Shown here piece after piece: positions 21,821-32,648 of a stretch of DNA of 64,000 bases (the stretch's first letter is position 1; every line of letters begins with the position of its first letter). Under the pieces are notes generated by a model. That model did not search any database and was not told the DNA's origin. It saw only the letters and a program-made list of their open reading frames with translations. The stretch covers positions 2,471,929 to 2,535,928 of the forward strand of contig NSJX01000001.1 in assembly GCA_002286715.1 (NCBI GenBank). Reading direction: 5' to 3'. Origin of the DNA: Dentipellis sp. KUC8613. Its lineage: Eukaryota > Basidiomycota > Agaricomycetes > Russulales > Hericiaceae. A program made the position numbers and the translations under genes.

Positions 21821-23571
21821 ATGCCTGCTCACCATTCCGCGCCACCCGAACATAGATCTCCATCGACGGACGCCCGTCCCAGATCCCGCACTAAAGTCTC
21901 CCGATCGTCTACGTCTCAAGCCACTGGGTCTCGTCGGCGGCAGACGCACGATGCTTCGTATCCTTTAGGCTCAGCGGACCTCCACCCGTTTCCGGTAACG
22001 CCATCCAGCTCCGTAGAGTCTCAGTACCCCACTCCGCCAAGTTCTATGCGAAAAGGTCGCCGTGAAACCTTCGTCATCAAGAATCCCGATGAAGAGGTCG
22101 AAAAGCTGAAGACTGTCGACGATGGCCGGAACTCAACTTCTCGCGACGAGAAAGCTTCGCGTAGAGAGACAGTAGTGAGGGCGGCACGAGTGGCTCCTCA
22201 TCCAGGTCCAGATGAAGCCTCACCAGCTGGTGGAAGCTCTGCCATCGCATCGTCATCTACGTCTTCTCAGTCTTTCGGATTGTCGACAAGGCATGCTAGC
22301 GATTCCGATGTGTTGGCTGAGCTACAGGCCATATCTCAAGAGCTGGAGAAGATGACTGCACTTGGTTCGCCGCAGACTCCGCAAATCCCACCCGGGTACG
22401 TGCCCATTCTCTGCATCGCAACCACCTATCTAAAAGCTTCGCATTCAGAATGCACAGGTCACGTCGACAGATATTCAATGTCCCAGAACGAACCCCCGAG
22501 GATGCCTTCGCCTACGACGCACTGGATGAGCTCCTCGCCGTAGCTGCGGAGCTCAACAACATGCAGCGCTTGGACAGTCACAATCTACTCAACAGACAAG
22601 AGCCAGGGTCGTCACGCAATCGCACTACGGTCGACCGGAGGCGACGAGAGGCTATCATTGCTGAGGGCATACCCGCGGCATTCGTGTCTTTCCTCGAGGT
22701 CTCATCCTTTCTTGATCTCGATTCGGAAGACATCTCTCGACGGATCCTCGAATTTGAGGTGTATGAACACTCGTTCAACGGGGTGGAGGTGCCGAGCATC
22801 CTTGTCACACAGGCCGAAGACACCCTACTCAACTCGCCTCGTGGCGGCCTTTATGCAACGCCGTCGACTGGCTTGCTAGCGCCGCCTCTCATAGACGGCC
22901 GCGGGCGCGTGGAAGCTTCCCCCGTGGTGGCGCCAATTCCCGTTCCTATTCCGGCGCCAACACCTTCCTCGATCGAATCTGCCCTGCAGTCCGAGGACTC
23001 TTTCGTCTCTGTCAACCTGCTCGATGCCATCTCCATAGACCCGGAATGCCCTTCCGTCTTGAATGACTTCGTGCGCTGTGAATGCGAGGAGTGTACCCCG
23101 CCCAACTCGTCAGAGAGCGCCCCCGTGCCGGATCTGTCATGGGTAGACGAAGCCCTGGCTATCGGACAACGCGATTCGTTCATAGTCCTTCCAAGAGCCA
23201 CCCCTCCGAAACCACAGCTGCCGACGTCTCCCAAACCAGCGACCTTACTCCAACGCGCGTCCGTCCAGTCTCAAGAAAATCTACGCAGCCCCATGCCGCC
23301 CCCAGCGCGAAGACGATCATTCATTCAGCGCATCTTCGGCTGCACAGGCCCTCTTCCTTCTCCCTCTTCCCCCTCTTCCTCGTCATCTACACCTCCCAAG
23401 CGCAAAACTCCAAAGCCCCCAAAGAAGTCTAAGGCAAAGAAGAATCGCATGTCGTTTCAGATCAAATTGGGCCGGAAGTCAAAATTGCAACGCGTCGAGA
23501 AGGCGTCGATTGGCTCGCCGAGACGCCTGATGTCGAGCCGCGAAGGGCAGGCGGACATGTCGTTCCCGTGA
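21821..23571 (+). CDS. Hypothetical disordered protein, Ser/Pro-rich
   Basis: Two exons (21821-22395, 22458-23571) join in phase to 562 residues. The N-terminal third is Ser/Arg/Pro-rich with charged patches (GRRETFVIKNPDEEVEKLKTV, a helix DVLAELQAISQELEKM). The centre contains a more ordered block: TPEDAFAYDALDELLAVAAELNN, RREAIIAEGIPAAFVSFLEVSSFLDL, RRILEFEVYEHSFNGVEVPSI. A Pro-rich stretch and a cysteine cluster (FVRCECEECTPP) follow. The C-terminus is basic (PPKRKTPKPPKKSKAKKNRM) and could be a nuclear signal. I do not recognise the family. A long open second exon and a clean intron support a real gene. Confidence 0.65.
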
Positions 23572-24204
23572 CGCGTGGCCAGTCCGTCGTCTGTGTCTTG
23601 GGCTTTCGTCGCCTTCGTTTCGCTGCCTTTGCTCTTCCCTAATTTCTTTGTATTTCGTGTGTCGCTGTCTTACATCGGAATTATCATTCTAACGCCGTGG
23701 TGACCTCTAGTATTGGCAGGTGCGAAGGGTAGTTGGATCGGAAAGGTAAGAATCGATCTGCCAGCCTCGCCTGCTGGGCCAGCCTGTTAGCCGGGGCTGG
23801 TCTCGGGGATGGCGGGCTCCCAAGAAGTCGGCCATCACGACGCTCAAAGTCAGCGGCCGCTGATAGATATCGATGTTACCAGAAAGAGGCACCGACTCTT
23901 CAGGCTGTCTATCTGGGCAGGCCGCGGTATGTAAGGGGATAGCTTTAATGAAATGTAAGTCCGTGAATTAGAGCAAACTGATACCGGCTAGCTATGATGA
24001 CTTGCAGTCTCGCCGCCCTAACGATTCGGGCCGAATGGATAGCTAGCTTCTTGTCTCCCAGAAAAGAACCAGCCCAGCCCCAGGTGAGACGCGAATACTG
24101 GGCATAACTAGCCTGCCCTGTCTCGAACAACCCCATACACAACTTTCTTCTCGCCCTCATCAGAGTCAGAGTACCACATCTCACCTTTACAAAGATCATT
24201 GATC
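23572..24204. other. Intergenic spacer
   Basis: 3' region of the disordered-protein gene and promoter of the next gene. No gene supported. Confidence 0.4.
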
Positions 24205-25130
24205 ATGTCTTCTAAGACAGGTGCATCCTCGACCAAGTGTTCTACACTTGTGCGACCCCCCCTCTCTGCTTCCGAGCCACGCCCAGGCTCCGAGGTGTTC
24301 GAGAAGCAGCTGAGGAAGCGACTTCGCCGAGTAGCGCCAGCCGATGACTCTTTCAAGAGTAGGCTGGCCTACAAGGCGAACAGCTGGATCGGTGCGTGGC
24401 CCTCTTCTCTTCTTCCTCACCGACACTGATCCGTGTGCGCGCAACACTGGCAGATAGAGTGCGGGGCCTCCCCAAGCGGGTCATCAGGCTCCCGAAGGCC
24501 CCGCCTCCGTCCCGCGCGCCGTCAATCGTCCTGCCCCTCATCTTCGTCACCAGCGAGGAAGAGACCTGCGTCGAGTACAAGCCCGTTGCGCGCCGGCAGC
24601 GCGTCAAGACGACCAAGGCCAAACATGGCTCGCACCTTGAGCCCCGCGTGCGGTACACCTGGCAGTGGACCCCGAAGGCAGACGTGCCGACGGAGCGTCC
24701 TGCCGAGCCGACGCCCGCCGACGACGCCCCGCTGCAAGTCGAAGGCACGCTCGAAGCCATCCCGGAGGAGCCCGGCCCCGGGGACGTGCACGTCGTCGAC
24801 GTCCGCCAGCGGATGGCCGACATGGACGTGCTCGTCGCGCGCCTGCGCGCGGAGATGGAGGCGGAGGGCAGCGAGGACTCCGCCGAGACTGTGCGTATGC
24901 CGTCCCTTATGCGCGACGACGGTGATAGTCCCGCGCTCGACAGGTCGCAGGACACGACGATCGGCGAGGACGAGTTCGGCACCGCAGAGGAAGACCGCGA
25001 CAGCGACATCATCGCGGAGCATGCGGCGCTCATCAAGTTCATGAGCAAGCTCTGGGAAGATCTCGACGAAGACGAGATGTGCCTCGAGCTGCAGCGCGTG
25101 CTGGCGGCCATTGGTGGCGAGGACGCCTAG
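24205..25130 (+). CDS. Hypothetical protein with C-terminal helical segment
   Basis: Two exons (24205-24391, 24454-25130) give 287 residues. The N-terminus is basic (FEKQLRKRLRRVAPADDSFKSRLAYKANSWIDRVRGLPKRVIRLPK) and is followed by a short hydrophobic run (SIVLPLIFVT). A core reads EYKPVARRQRVKTTKAKHGS...VRYTWQWTPKAD. The acidic C-terminal half includes a probable helix (DVRQRMADMDVLVARLRAEMEAEG) and ends DEDEMCLELQRVLAAIGGEDA. I do not recognise a family. It is GC-rich with strong third-position bias, like real genes here. Confidence 0.62.
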
Positions 25131-26669
25131 GCGGTCTGGGGACGTCGGTGGGCTCTGAATCGCGACAGATGTCCCGCTGGCTACCTGGGCTTGCTGACGG
25201 TGTCGGGGGTGGGTGGGGTTTCGGTGTTTTCTTGGCATGTTTTCTCCCTTCTTGTTTCGTTTCGTGTTTCACCCGTTTCAGATTCGGAAATATGGACCCT
25301 TCGCGGACGCGTTCTCAGAAAATCAGATAAGACCAAAAAAATGCTTCTTTCTTTCCTTTCCATTTCTACTTCTTTTCTTTTCTTTCCGAGACAGGTACCC
25401 GTTGGCGTTGCAAGGTCAAGTATCGGTGGGCTCTGTGCGTCGTTGTCGTAGTGGTGGCTGGCCATCATCGCTATGATGGCGGCGTTCACATTGTCGCACT
25501 GTCAGCAATTCCTTCCCTCGAGCGCTGTGAGTATCCTTGGCTATCGTCATATGCGATCAGATCCGCTGTTCACTCGCTCGGACGCACTTTTATTTACAGG
25601 CGTTTGGTTGTGATGGTCGCGGTGGGCTTGAAGTTCGTCGTCGTCGCCTCTTTATGAGGCATTTGAGATCTGGGGGCATTCTTACTTGGGATCTGGGGTT
25701 TTATCTACTTGGGATCCGGGGGCATATTATTTTGGGGTTTGGGGGCATTCTTATTCGAGACTGGGGGCATCTGGCACATGTGGCATTTGGGTTCTGGGGG
25801 CGAGTGTGTGATTCCGGCACTCCCAGACGACACGTGGGTGCTTCGTACCGCGGCGCGGTGCCCCGTGCTGTTCCATCTCCGCTGGGAGGACCAGTCCTGT
25901 AGAGCTCCAGTGACTTGGTCTCCCCAGCGGAGGAGGGCTTCGTGGGGGTCAGGGCGCTGGTCGCCCTGTCCTCCATGAAGTTGGTTTGGACGCCGTGCCA
26001 TAGGGTTAGGGTTTAAGAGCCGAGAGATTGGCGGCGTCATGGCTGGCGGGCGAGGAGAGCACCGAGGCGGGCTAAGATGGCCAGGATTGAGACGATGATG
26101 CATGAGGGAAAAAGTAGTGCGGTGGATGGCGTATTCGGGATGTAGGTTGACCAATGCTCTGAGATTCTTTTGCATCATTGGTGAACGCACGTTATCAATG
26201 GCGCTCTCGCCACTCGCAGTCCTTCTGTGCGAAAGGGAGTCCGAATTGATGGCAGCTACAAAGAATATATAAAATTGAAATTTTTGAAAAGCGAACATAG
26301 GTTGTACGTCTAGAACATTACTTTTCGACGGCGGAGGTTGGGCGAGGGGTAGCGCGAAAATCTCTCATCCTGTGATGAGAGCACAGGTAGCTGAGATGGA
26401 GAGAAGACAATTTATCAGTGCCGTCGAAGATAAACAGCGAAAAAGAGACGAATAAAACAGATGCATGCATATCATCCAAAGTCATAAACACAGGGCGGGT
26501 TGAGATTAGCAGTAAATCCGGTATAAAGTTAGATATTCCAAGGTCCAGCGCGGCGCCCTGCGCGCCGTTCATCGTTGTCGTCGTCACCACCACCCCCGCC
26601 CTGTTCATTCCCTTCCATCCGAGAGAGGTATCCGAAAGGCCGTGAAGGATATCAAGTGTGGAATCATGA
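25131..26669. other. Intergenic spacer with G-rich repeats
   Basis: About 1.5 kb without a supported gene. Holds imperfect GGGGGCAT repeats (listed separately) and a two-unit telomere-like TAGGGTTAGGGTTT at 26,001-26,014. Confidence 0.45.
25671..25800. repeat. Imperfect GGGGGCATTCTTATT repeat array
   Basis: About five degenerate units of the type TGGGGGCATTCTTATTCGAG..., each beginning with a run of four or five G. Spacing is uneven (roughly 20-35 bases). Confidence 0.65.
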
Positions 26670-27334
26670 TTACCCAACCGTGACGCCAACACCAAGCGAG
26701 TCCGGAGACAGCGTGTTGACCTCGATGCCCGCGGTCGGCGCTGCGAGCGCATTCGCCGGCCCCTGCGACGACGACGGTGATGACCCTCCTGCACCCAGCC
26801 CCGGCACACTTGCCGGCCCTGACCCAATGCTGCCTCCACCTCCACTGCTCGCAGACGGGGCCGGGGAATCCGAACTGTCGCCGGACGAACCGAGACCAGG
26901 AGAGCTGCTGGAGTCGTTGTTATTGTGGTGGTGATGGCGCGTTCCACCAACGGCACCTCCAACGACGGCGCCGATGATAACGAGGATGATCACGATGATG
27001 CTGATAATGCCGACCCTGCGGCGGTACCACGGCAGGCGCCTGGCGGCGACGATGGGGGGAGTCGATGTGTGTGCGTGTTCGGAGACGGGGCTCTCGTCGG
27101 CGGGCGGTGGTGTCGTCTGCGGCCTGCGGCCCTCCTCCAGCAAATCTACATTGTATCCTTCCTGCATTCACCATATGCACGGAGAGATAACGCAACAGAT
27201 CAACATCCCGCGAGAAGGCACGTGTGAGAGTGATGGCGCACCTGTTTCTCCGCGCGCGTCGCCTGCGGGGCGGAGGCGAGCAGGCTCTGGTCGTAGGCGC
27301 CGCCGTTGGCGGGCTTGGGCTCGTAGGACGCCAT
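26670..27334 (-). CDS. Single-pass membrane protein, hypothetical
   Basis: Two exons (27242-27334, 26670-27161) give 195 residues. Residues 1-31 run MASYEPKPANGGAYDQSLLA... to EKQ, and the second exon continues EGYNVDLLEEGRRPQTT. A basic RRLPWYRRRVG precedes one very hydrophobic helix (IISIIVIILVIIGAVVGGAVGG). After this comes HHHHNNND and a Ser/Gly/Pro-rich tail. By charge rule the N-terminus should face the cytosol and the Ser/Gly tail the outside or lumen. The shape is common in fungal surface proteins; I know no family. An in-frame upstream ATG at 27,490 would add 52 Pro-rich residues. I prefer 27,334 because of sequence character. Confidence 0.65.
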
Positions 27335-28608
27335 GGTCGATGCGGATGATGTGGTCGAGGGAAAAGGGACGACAGGCGGCGGCGGCGGCTGTGGCCAGTC
27401 GCACGTCCCTGGTCCGGAGGTCGTACAGCCTCCATCAGCGCTGGGCGCTCCTCCCGGCGCTTGTGTCCCTCGGCTGTCCCTCGTGCTCATCCCGCTTCCT
27501 CCTCAATCCCGACGACGGCGACACTCCTCAGCTTCGTTTCTCACAAGTTGTGTTCAGAATTACAACTCATCGTTCTCTTTCTGCGTGCAAGGTTCTTTTC
27601 TTTGTGAGATCCAGTGCAACAATTGCGGATTGAGCGGGCGCAAGGCATGGTTATTTTCGCGCCTGTCTATACAATAGTGCCCGTACTATTCATAGTGCCC
27701 ACAGTCTACCGCACCGTGGCTATAACGTCTTCGATTGCTCGATGTAAGTCATAGCTTTGTCTACGCCTGTGCTTTGTTTGACCTATGCTTAGACTTTGCA
27801 GGCTTCACTTCCAATTCGCGACAGCTGCAGCAGTGCTAGATGATGTGCTCCTGCGACTGGTGGTCTCTTTCTTCCGATGTCAAGGGTGGAGGTCGAGTCT
27901 CTCTTTCTGTACTTGCAGACGCTTCTCCTGGGTCCGGAGCCTCCGTCAATGGTGCTGGGCCGCGTGCGATCAATCAAGAAGCTCTGCAGATCGCTCAGCC
28001 CCAAACCCGACCTTCTCCGTCAGACTGCACGGGCTGCGATGTTGATTGCGATCGTGTCCATCGAGCTAGCCTGCTCTTCGAATGCCGGCGCGTCTGAGGC
28101 CGTCACTTCCTTTGTATGTGCAGTGCCTTCTCTTATCCATGCCGCGGAACTCTACGTCGAGCTCAGATCAAGCAACCTTGTAGCCTTGTACATACGCCCG
28201 ACTAGTCTTGCTTCTCCGGTGACACCCCATCAAAATGCTGTTATGATTCGCATTCGTTGGCGCGTACTTACATGGCCGACGATCATAATGGTTCTTGGAT
28301 GTGTAACGCGCTTTCGAAGATTCCTTGCCCTTTAGGCAGCATAAGACGCAGAGGCTTCTACGAGAGATTTCCTTCTCATATGTTGGCTTTTGCCCCCACA
28401 GTACTTTCGGCCCTCCTGCTCGCCGCCCACCATCTACCAAGTTTCCTCAACTAGGAGTTTCTACGGTGTGTACACTCAGACTTGCGTGACGTATGTTGGT
28501 AGGTACTGACGAGCAGCGATTTCATTAGGAAGGCACGTGGCCTTTGAAGCCACACCACTTAATATACGACTATTTTGATGTGCAGAACGGCGCAGATTTG
28601 AAGCGAAA
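27335..28608. other. Intergenic spacer
   Basis: About 1.3 kb. One open frame (27,877-28,335) has two hydrophobic stretches but no matching splice partners or family pattern, so I did not call it. It may be a decayed membrane-protein gene. Confidence 0.35.
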
Positions 28609-28616
28609 ATGCATAG

Positions 28617-30228
28617 ATGCCTCCAGATTCCCGAGCTTGTTCACCCGAACATGACGCCGATTTATCAAATCATTATGCACATTTTCCGACGGATTGCGTA
28701 CCCGTTCGGAAACATGATGCCTTGTCACTGGCGCTTGCGTCGAGACATTTCCGGGAGCCGGCCCTCGATGCCTTATGGCGCTCTATGCTGTCGATCAAGC
28801 CGCTCTTGAATCTGATAATACCACGTTCCGAAGCCTTCCTGTACATGGACAGCAGGTCAAAATACTCGTTCAGTCAGGTCATGGTGTGTATTAATCACAA
28901 TCAACACAACGTTACACTCGTCTGACTCTGGGGTCCAGGTTTGTTCCCAGTGGATAGATCGCACAGACTGGAGCAGATACAACTACTACGCGCATCGCGT
29001 GCGACACATCAAGATATCGGACTGTGACGATGTGACTTTGTTTTACTTTCACGCTCTCAGTATATGCTCGAGCCGTCCATATCTCCTTCCCAACCTCCGA
29101 TTCCTTCATTGGGGATATTTTATGTCCCGCCAGAGTTTCCCACTCCTCCCATTATTTATTGGCCCGCGACTGACCACGCTCGCCCTCGACATGGAAATCC
29201 TACAAAGATCTGACATAACGCCGGTCGTCAGCCTCCTCTCAACCGTTCGAGCCTCTTGCCCTGCGCTGGACGAGCTGGTGCTGTTAAACAAGTTCTACGA
29301 GAACGTCGGCGAATGCAACGCGGGTGTCGCGGAACTGGTCCTATCTACACTTCCCTTTCTGAAATCCGTCGACATTCGATGCGAAACCCTCGACGAAACG
29401 TGGGCCTGCTTAGCGAAGATGCCGAACCTGCGCTCGCTGAAGAGCATGTTTCGTGCAAGCCAAGAAGCCGGCGGAAACGATCTGATTCATTCCATGGGCA
29501 ACGCCCTCAAGCCCGCGCAAGACAACTTCGTCGCTCTCGAGCATCTCACCGTGGTGGCAAAGGACTTCACGGACTTCATGAAGCTCCTAGCGTCTTTCGG
29601 GTCCCCTCGGAACCTGAAGACCCTCGACGTCCGCACAATCGAATGTCCCACCGCGTCCGAGATCGAGCTGTTCGCTAAGATACTTCCCTCGTACTGCTCG
29701 TTGGCCACCTTGACCACCTTATCCCTCGCCTCCTCGCGTACCAGTCCCTGCCATGCGCTCGACTCCGCGCCGCCCCTTCCAGTCTCCACTCTTTTCGCGC
29801 CCTTCCTTCAGTATCGCGCTGTGCAAATTTTCAGAATGCGCTGCTGCGCGGTCGAACTTGATGATGTATTTTTGGAGAAGGTCGCGACGGCTTGGCCTCA
29901 GCTGCGCTCGCTGAACCTCTACGGCTCGGACCACCAGCTCCATGTTCCTGCCACGACCCTCCACGGGTTGATTCCCCTGGTGAAGCACTGTCATCACCTT
30001 GAACGTCTTCTCATTCCAGTTGCGAATCTCGAATGCAAAGTCCCGGTCCAGGAACTCCCCGATGGCGGCAGGAAGGCGTCAGTCGACTTTGTGGTGGACA
30101 TAGTTCTTCGTGGGGGAGACATGAATGAGAATTCGGAGGCAGCGGCCAAGCTCAGGCTGTTCTTGAAGGAGCTATTCCCGGGTTGGACGAAGCATCTTCG
30201 TCAGCCTTCTTTCATCGTAGACTCTTGA
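28617..30228 (+). CDS. F-box/LRR-type protein, 5' end frameshifted
   Basis: Exons 28617-28883 and 28939-30228 join in phase. The body is a leucine-rich-repeat-like F-box protein typical of basidiomycetes: ALSLALASRHFREPALDALWRSM (end of the F-box), VCSQWIDRTDWSRYNYYAHRVRHIKIS, then repeated strand-turn units such as LPNLRFLHW, RLTTLALDMEI, FLKSVDIRCETL, NLKTLDVRT, QLRSLNLYGS and HHLERLLIPVAN. F-box proteins recruit targets to SCF ubiquitin ligases; the substrate is unknown. The usual N-terminal start, MHRCLQIPELV, is present at 28,609 but in a different frame, with no AG acceptor to allow an intron between. One base missing from the T-run at 28,682-28,685 would explain this. It is either a young pseudogene or a sequencing error; otherwise translation would begin at 28,617. 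Confidence 0.75.
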
Positions 30229-30340
30229 TTCGGTCTGACTGTAAGTACGATACATTTCTTGCCTCGCGCCTTCTTGAAAGCAAATATTGCCTTCACTATT
30301 GACCCAGGCCCACAATCTTCAAGCGTGATTGTGATATCAA

Positions 30341-30472
30341 GGCGAGATGGCCGAGCGGTCTAAGGCGCCAGACTAAGGTCAAGCGACCAGCATTCAAATG
30401 AGTGCTCAAATTGGGAAGTCCCCCTTCCTAATCTGGTCCGAAAGGGCGTGGGTTCGAATCCCACTCTCGTCA
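30341..30472 (+). tRNA. tRNA-Leu(AAG), intron-containing (second copy)
   Basis: The same exons as the tRNA at 18,482: acceptor GGCGAGA/TCTCGTC, anticodon AAG, class II variable arm, discriminator A. The intron is the same length but differs at several bases. Its hairpin is kept, with ATTGGGAAG facing CTTCCTAAT through a G-U pair. Confidence 0.93.
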
Positions 30473-30476
30473 AAGC

Positions 30477-30480
30477 TTTT
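30477..30480 (+). terminator. Pol III T-run
   Basis: TTTT five bases after tRNA-Leu(AAG) copy 2; a minimal stop signal. Confidence 0.6.
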
Positions 30481-30740
30481 GCATAGTCTCTTACGGTGTG
30501 TAGAACCGAGCGGAGAAGACTCGATGAAATGTCTGGGCTGAAGCTGTGGATCAGCCAGCTGGTTTTTGCTACCCTGTGAACCAGTGGACATTTCGAAACA
30601 CCTCCATGGCTTGTCAATCTCCGGATTCCAAATGTCGCAGACATTGTCCACAAGCCCAGTTGCTGTCGGGCTCCCGGCTCGTGCAGGAATGTTCTGAAGC
30701 GGCCTGGTGACTTGGAGCATACGCAGAATCTGGAATACAT

Positions 30741-30829
30741 GGCGATATGGCCGAGCGGTCTAAGGCGCCAGAATCAGGTCGTGTCCTATCTGGTCCGAAA
30801 GGGCGTGGGTTCGAATCCCACTGTCGTCA
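30741..30829 (+). tRNA. tRNA-Leu(CAG), short intron (second copy)
   Basis: Acceptor GGCGATA/TGTCGTC, anticodon CAG in the loop ATCAGG, class II variable arm, T-arm GTGGGTTCGAATCCCAC. The short intron after position 37 is about nine bases (TCGTGTCCTA region), one longer than in the first copy. It lies 268 bases after tRNA-Leu(AAG). Confidence 0.9.
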
Positions 30830-30830
30830 C

Positions 30831-30835
30831 TTTTT
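30831..30835 (+). terminator. Pol III T-run
   Basis: TTTTT directly after tRNA-Leu(CAG) copy 2, with a second T4 a few bases on. Confidence 0.75.
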
Positions 30836-31738
30836 GATCTTTTGATGCTCCTTGTTCCTCGCGGATACAGCACTTTGAAGCGAACCCAAGGTGATGCTCA
30901 GAAAACGTGTTCCCAACCGTCATCGACATGCCCGTGGTGCCGCTGTACCCACGCAGTCTCAAGGACTCACTCAGTGTACATGCCCTGTGCACAGCCAATG
31001 GATTCATGAACCGCACACCGATCAGCTGTTACGGAAGTCCCGATGAGCGTCGGTGAAGTGCGCATGCCTCAATCACGCCGACGCCTGGAGCTGCCCACTC
31101 TCCCCTTCCAGTGCTCGCTGCTCGCTGCTCAATTGATATTGCCATGCGCAGGCCCCAACGATCGCTCGCTGACTAGCGTACAACTCGATCGTCGCGTAGG
31201 ATTGTTTCCCGACCCGTCGGGATTTGATGGGCTGCAACACGCTCTGGCATTCTTCGTACGCCAATCGTCGACACAGGAGGTGCAGCGAGGAGATCGCTGA
31301 GCCAATCGCAGAGATTTTTAGGTGTAAGGGGGCACATTCCCGACGCCTCCCGTAGGCACGCAGGAGAGTCTATTGCCTCCTGTTTGTTCCGGTGAGTGAT
31401 GTCTACCGCGTTCTATATACTATCGGATTTTCGAGCAGGTTTTCGAGCAGGTTTTCTAGTCGTAGACGCCCCGCAAATGGACGAATCCATCGTTTCGCGG
31501 TACCTGATTGCCGTCACAATGCACGGCAAACTGTATGAAACGTCAAGCCCCTGCAAGGGACGAACGAACTCCACTATCGTAGCGGGCGAGAGGGCAATGA
31601 GGTTGACGACAGCCTTGGAAAAAGATCTGAAGCGCATGCGTGTATTCAGTCTGTTTGCCGAGCCCAGAAACGTATAAAAGCCCGTCAAAAGAGGGCATCA
31701 ATACCAACACATCTCTAGTCATATCCTCCACACGAACG
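30836..31738. other. Spacer before YCII gene copy 2
   Basis: No supported gene. A short direct repeat, TTTTCGAGCAGG twice, occurs at 31,427-31,452. Confidence 0.4.
31673..31680 (+). promoter_or_regulatory. TATA box, YCII gene copy 2
   Basis: TATAAAAG 59 bases before the ATG, at the position of the TATAAA in the first copy. Confidence 0.65.
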
Positions 31739-32255
31739 ATGAGCACCTCGACGACCCCCAACAAGCAGACCTACATCGTGTGGGCGCGCGACTACACCGA
31801 TCCCGAGTGCTGGAACCGCAGGGAGGCAGCGACGCCCGAGCACTTGACCAACGTCACGACGAAGTGGGACCCGGACTTCTTGAGTACGTCTCTTCGCCTC
31901 TCGGCGAGACTTAGGTCACTGAATTTCGCGCGCTCCTCACGATAGAGGTGGCAGGAGTATTGGTCCCAGACCAATATGCGGGCCTCCCTTTGCCAGAGAA
32001 GCGCTGGAACGGGTCGTTCTTCATCGCGAAGGCCGAGAGCCTTGAGGCGATGTGGGAGGTAGTGAAGTCTGACGCTTACTACCGGAATAACGTCGTAAGT
32101 ATCTTCGTATACGAGAAAATCTAGCGATATTCTGATTCTTTTCCTCACAGTGGGACAAGGATGCGATCGTGGTCATGGAGATCCTACCGGTGACCGTGCT
32201 GCCTGATCGAGGTGTCTTGTCGCTCCCGGGGCCGCCACCGGAGGCGGGGAACTAG
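31739..32255 (+). CDS. YCII-related domain protein (copy 2)
   Basis: Three exons (31739-31883, 31946-32094, 32151-32255) give 132 residues. Intron positions and phases match the copy at 19.3 kb. YIVWARDYTDPECWNRREAATPEHL and the block KRWNGSFFIAKAESLEAMWEVVKSDAYYRNNVWDKDAIVVMEILPV are close to copy 1. Most differences lie in the N-terminal ten residues, the middle loop (VLVPDQYAGLPLPE) and the Pro-rich C-terminus (LSLPGPPPEAGN). Nothing is broken, so both copies are probably expressed. It follows a tRNA-Leu pair, as copy 1 does. Confidence 0.8.
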
Positions 32256-32648
32256 AAGTATAATGACGACAGGTGGATCTGTAGAAGAATCCGACTGCGG
32301 AGATGCCTAGGAAGGGCTAGAGGTTCGACCTTTTCGACCATTGTCGTAAGGAGTCCTCGCCGCAGCTCTTCCTCTCTGCAATGTATTGTCATAATTGTCT
32401 AATTTTGAGGACTCCGTGATCGTCGATCTGTAGGAAACGATCATCGACGCCAGCTCTTGCTTCAAGGCACGTCAAGCATTGTCCGAAAAAATTCACAGAT
32501 ATGAGCAGTATCCACACACCACTTTTGCAATGGAACCTGTCAGGTAAGAGCACCCATAAATCGTCAGCTATAGAAACTTTGCGTACGTCCCCACCACCGA
32601 CCACACTCACTGCGCCATTCCGTCCATTGCGCCTACATCTCCTCAACG
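32256..32648. other. Spacer
   Basis: 3' end of YCII copy 2 and promoter of the small secreted gene. No gene seen. Confidence 0.4.

Noticed and set aside
26900..26940. HHHHNNN stretch resembling an engineered tag
   Set aside because: Natural His/Asn-rich linker right after a membrane helix; codons are mixed and the context is fungal.
27877..28335. 152-codon plus-strand frame with hydrophobic stretches
   Set aside because: Starts from a non-conserved position, no matching splice partners, no recognisable family.
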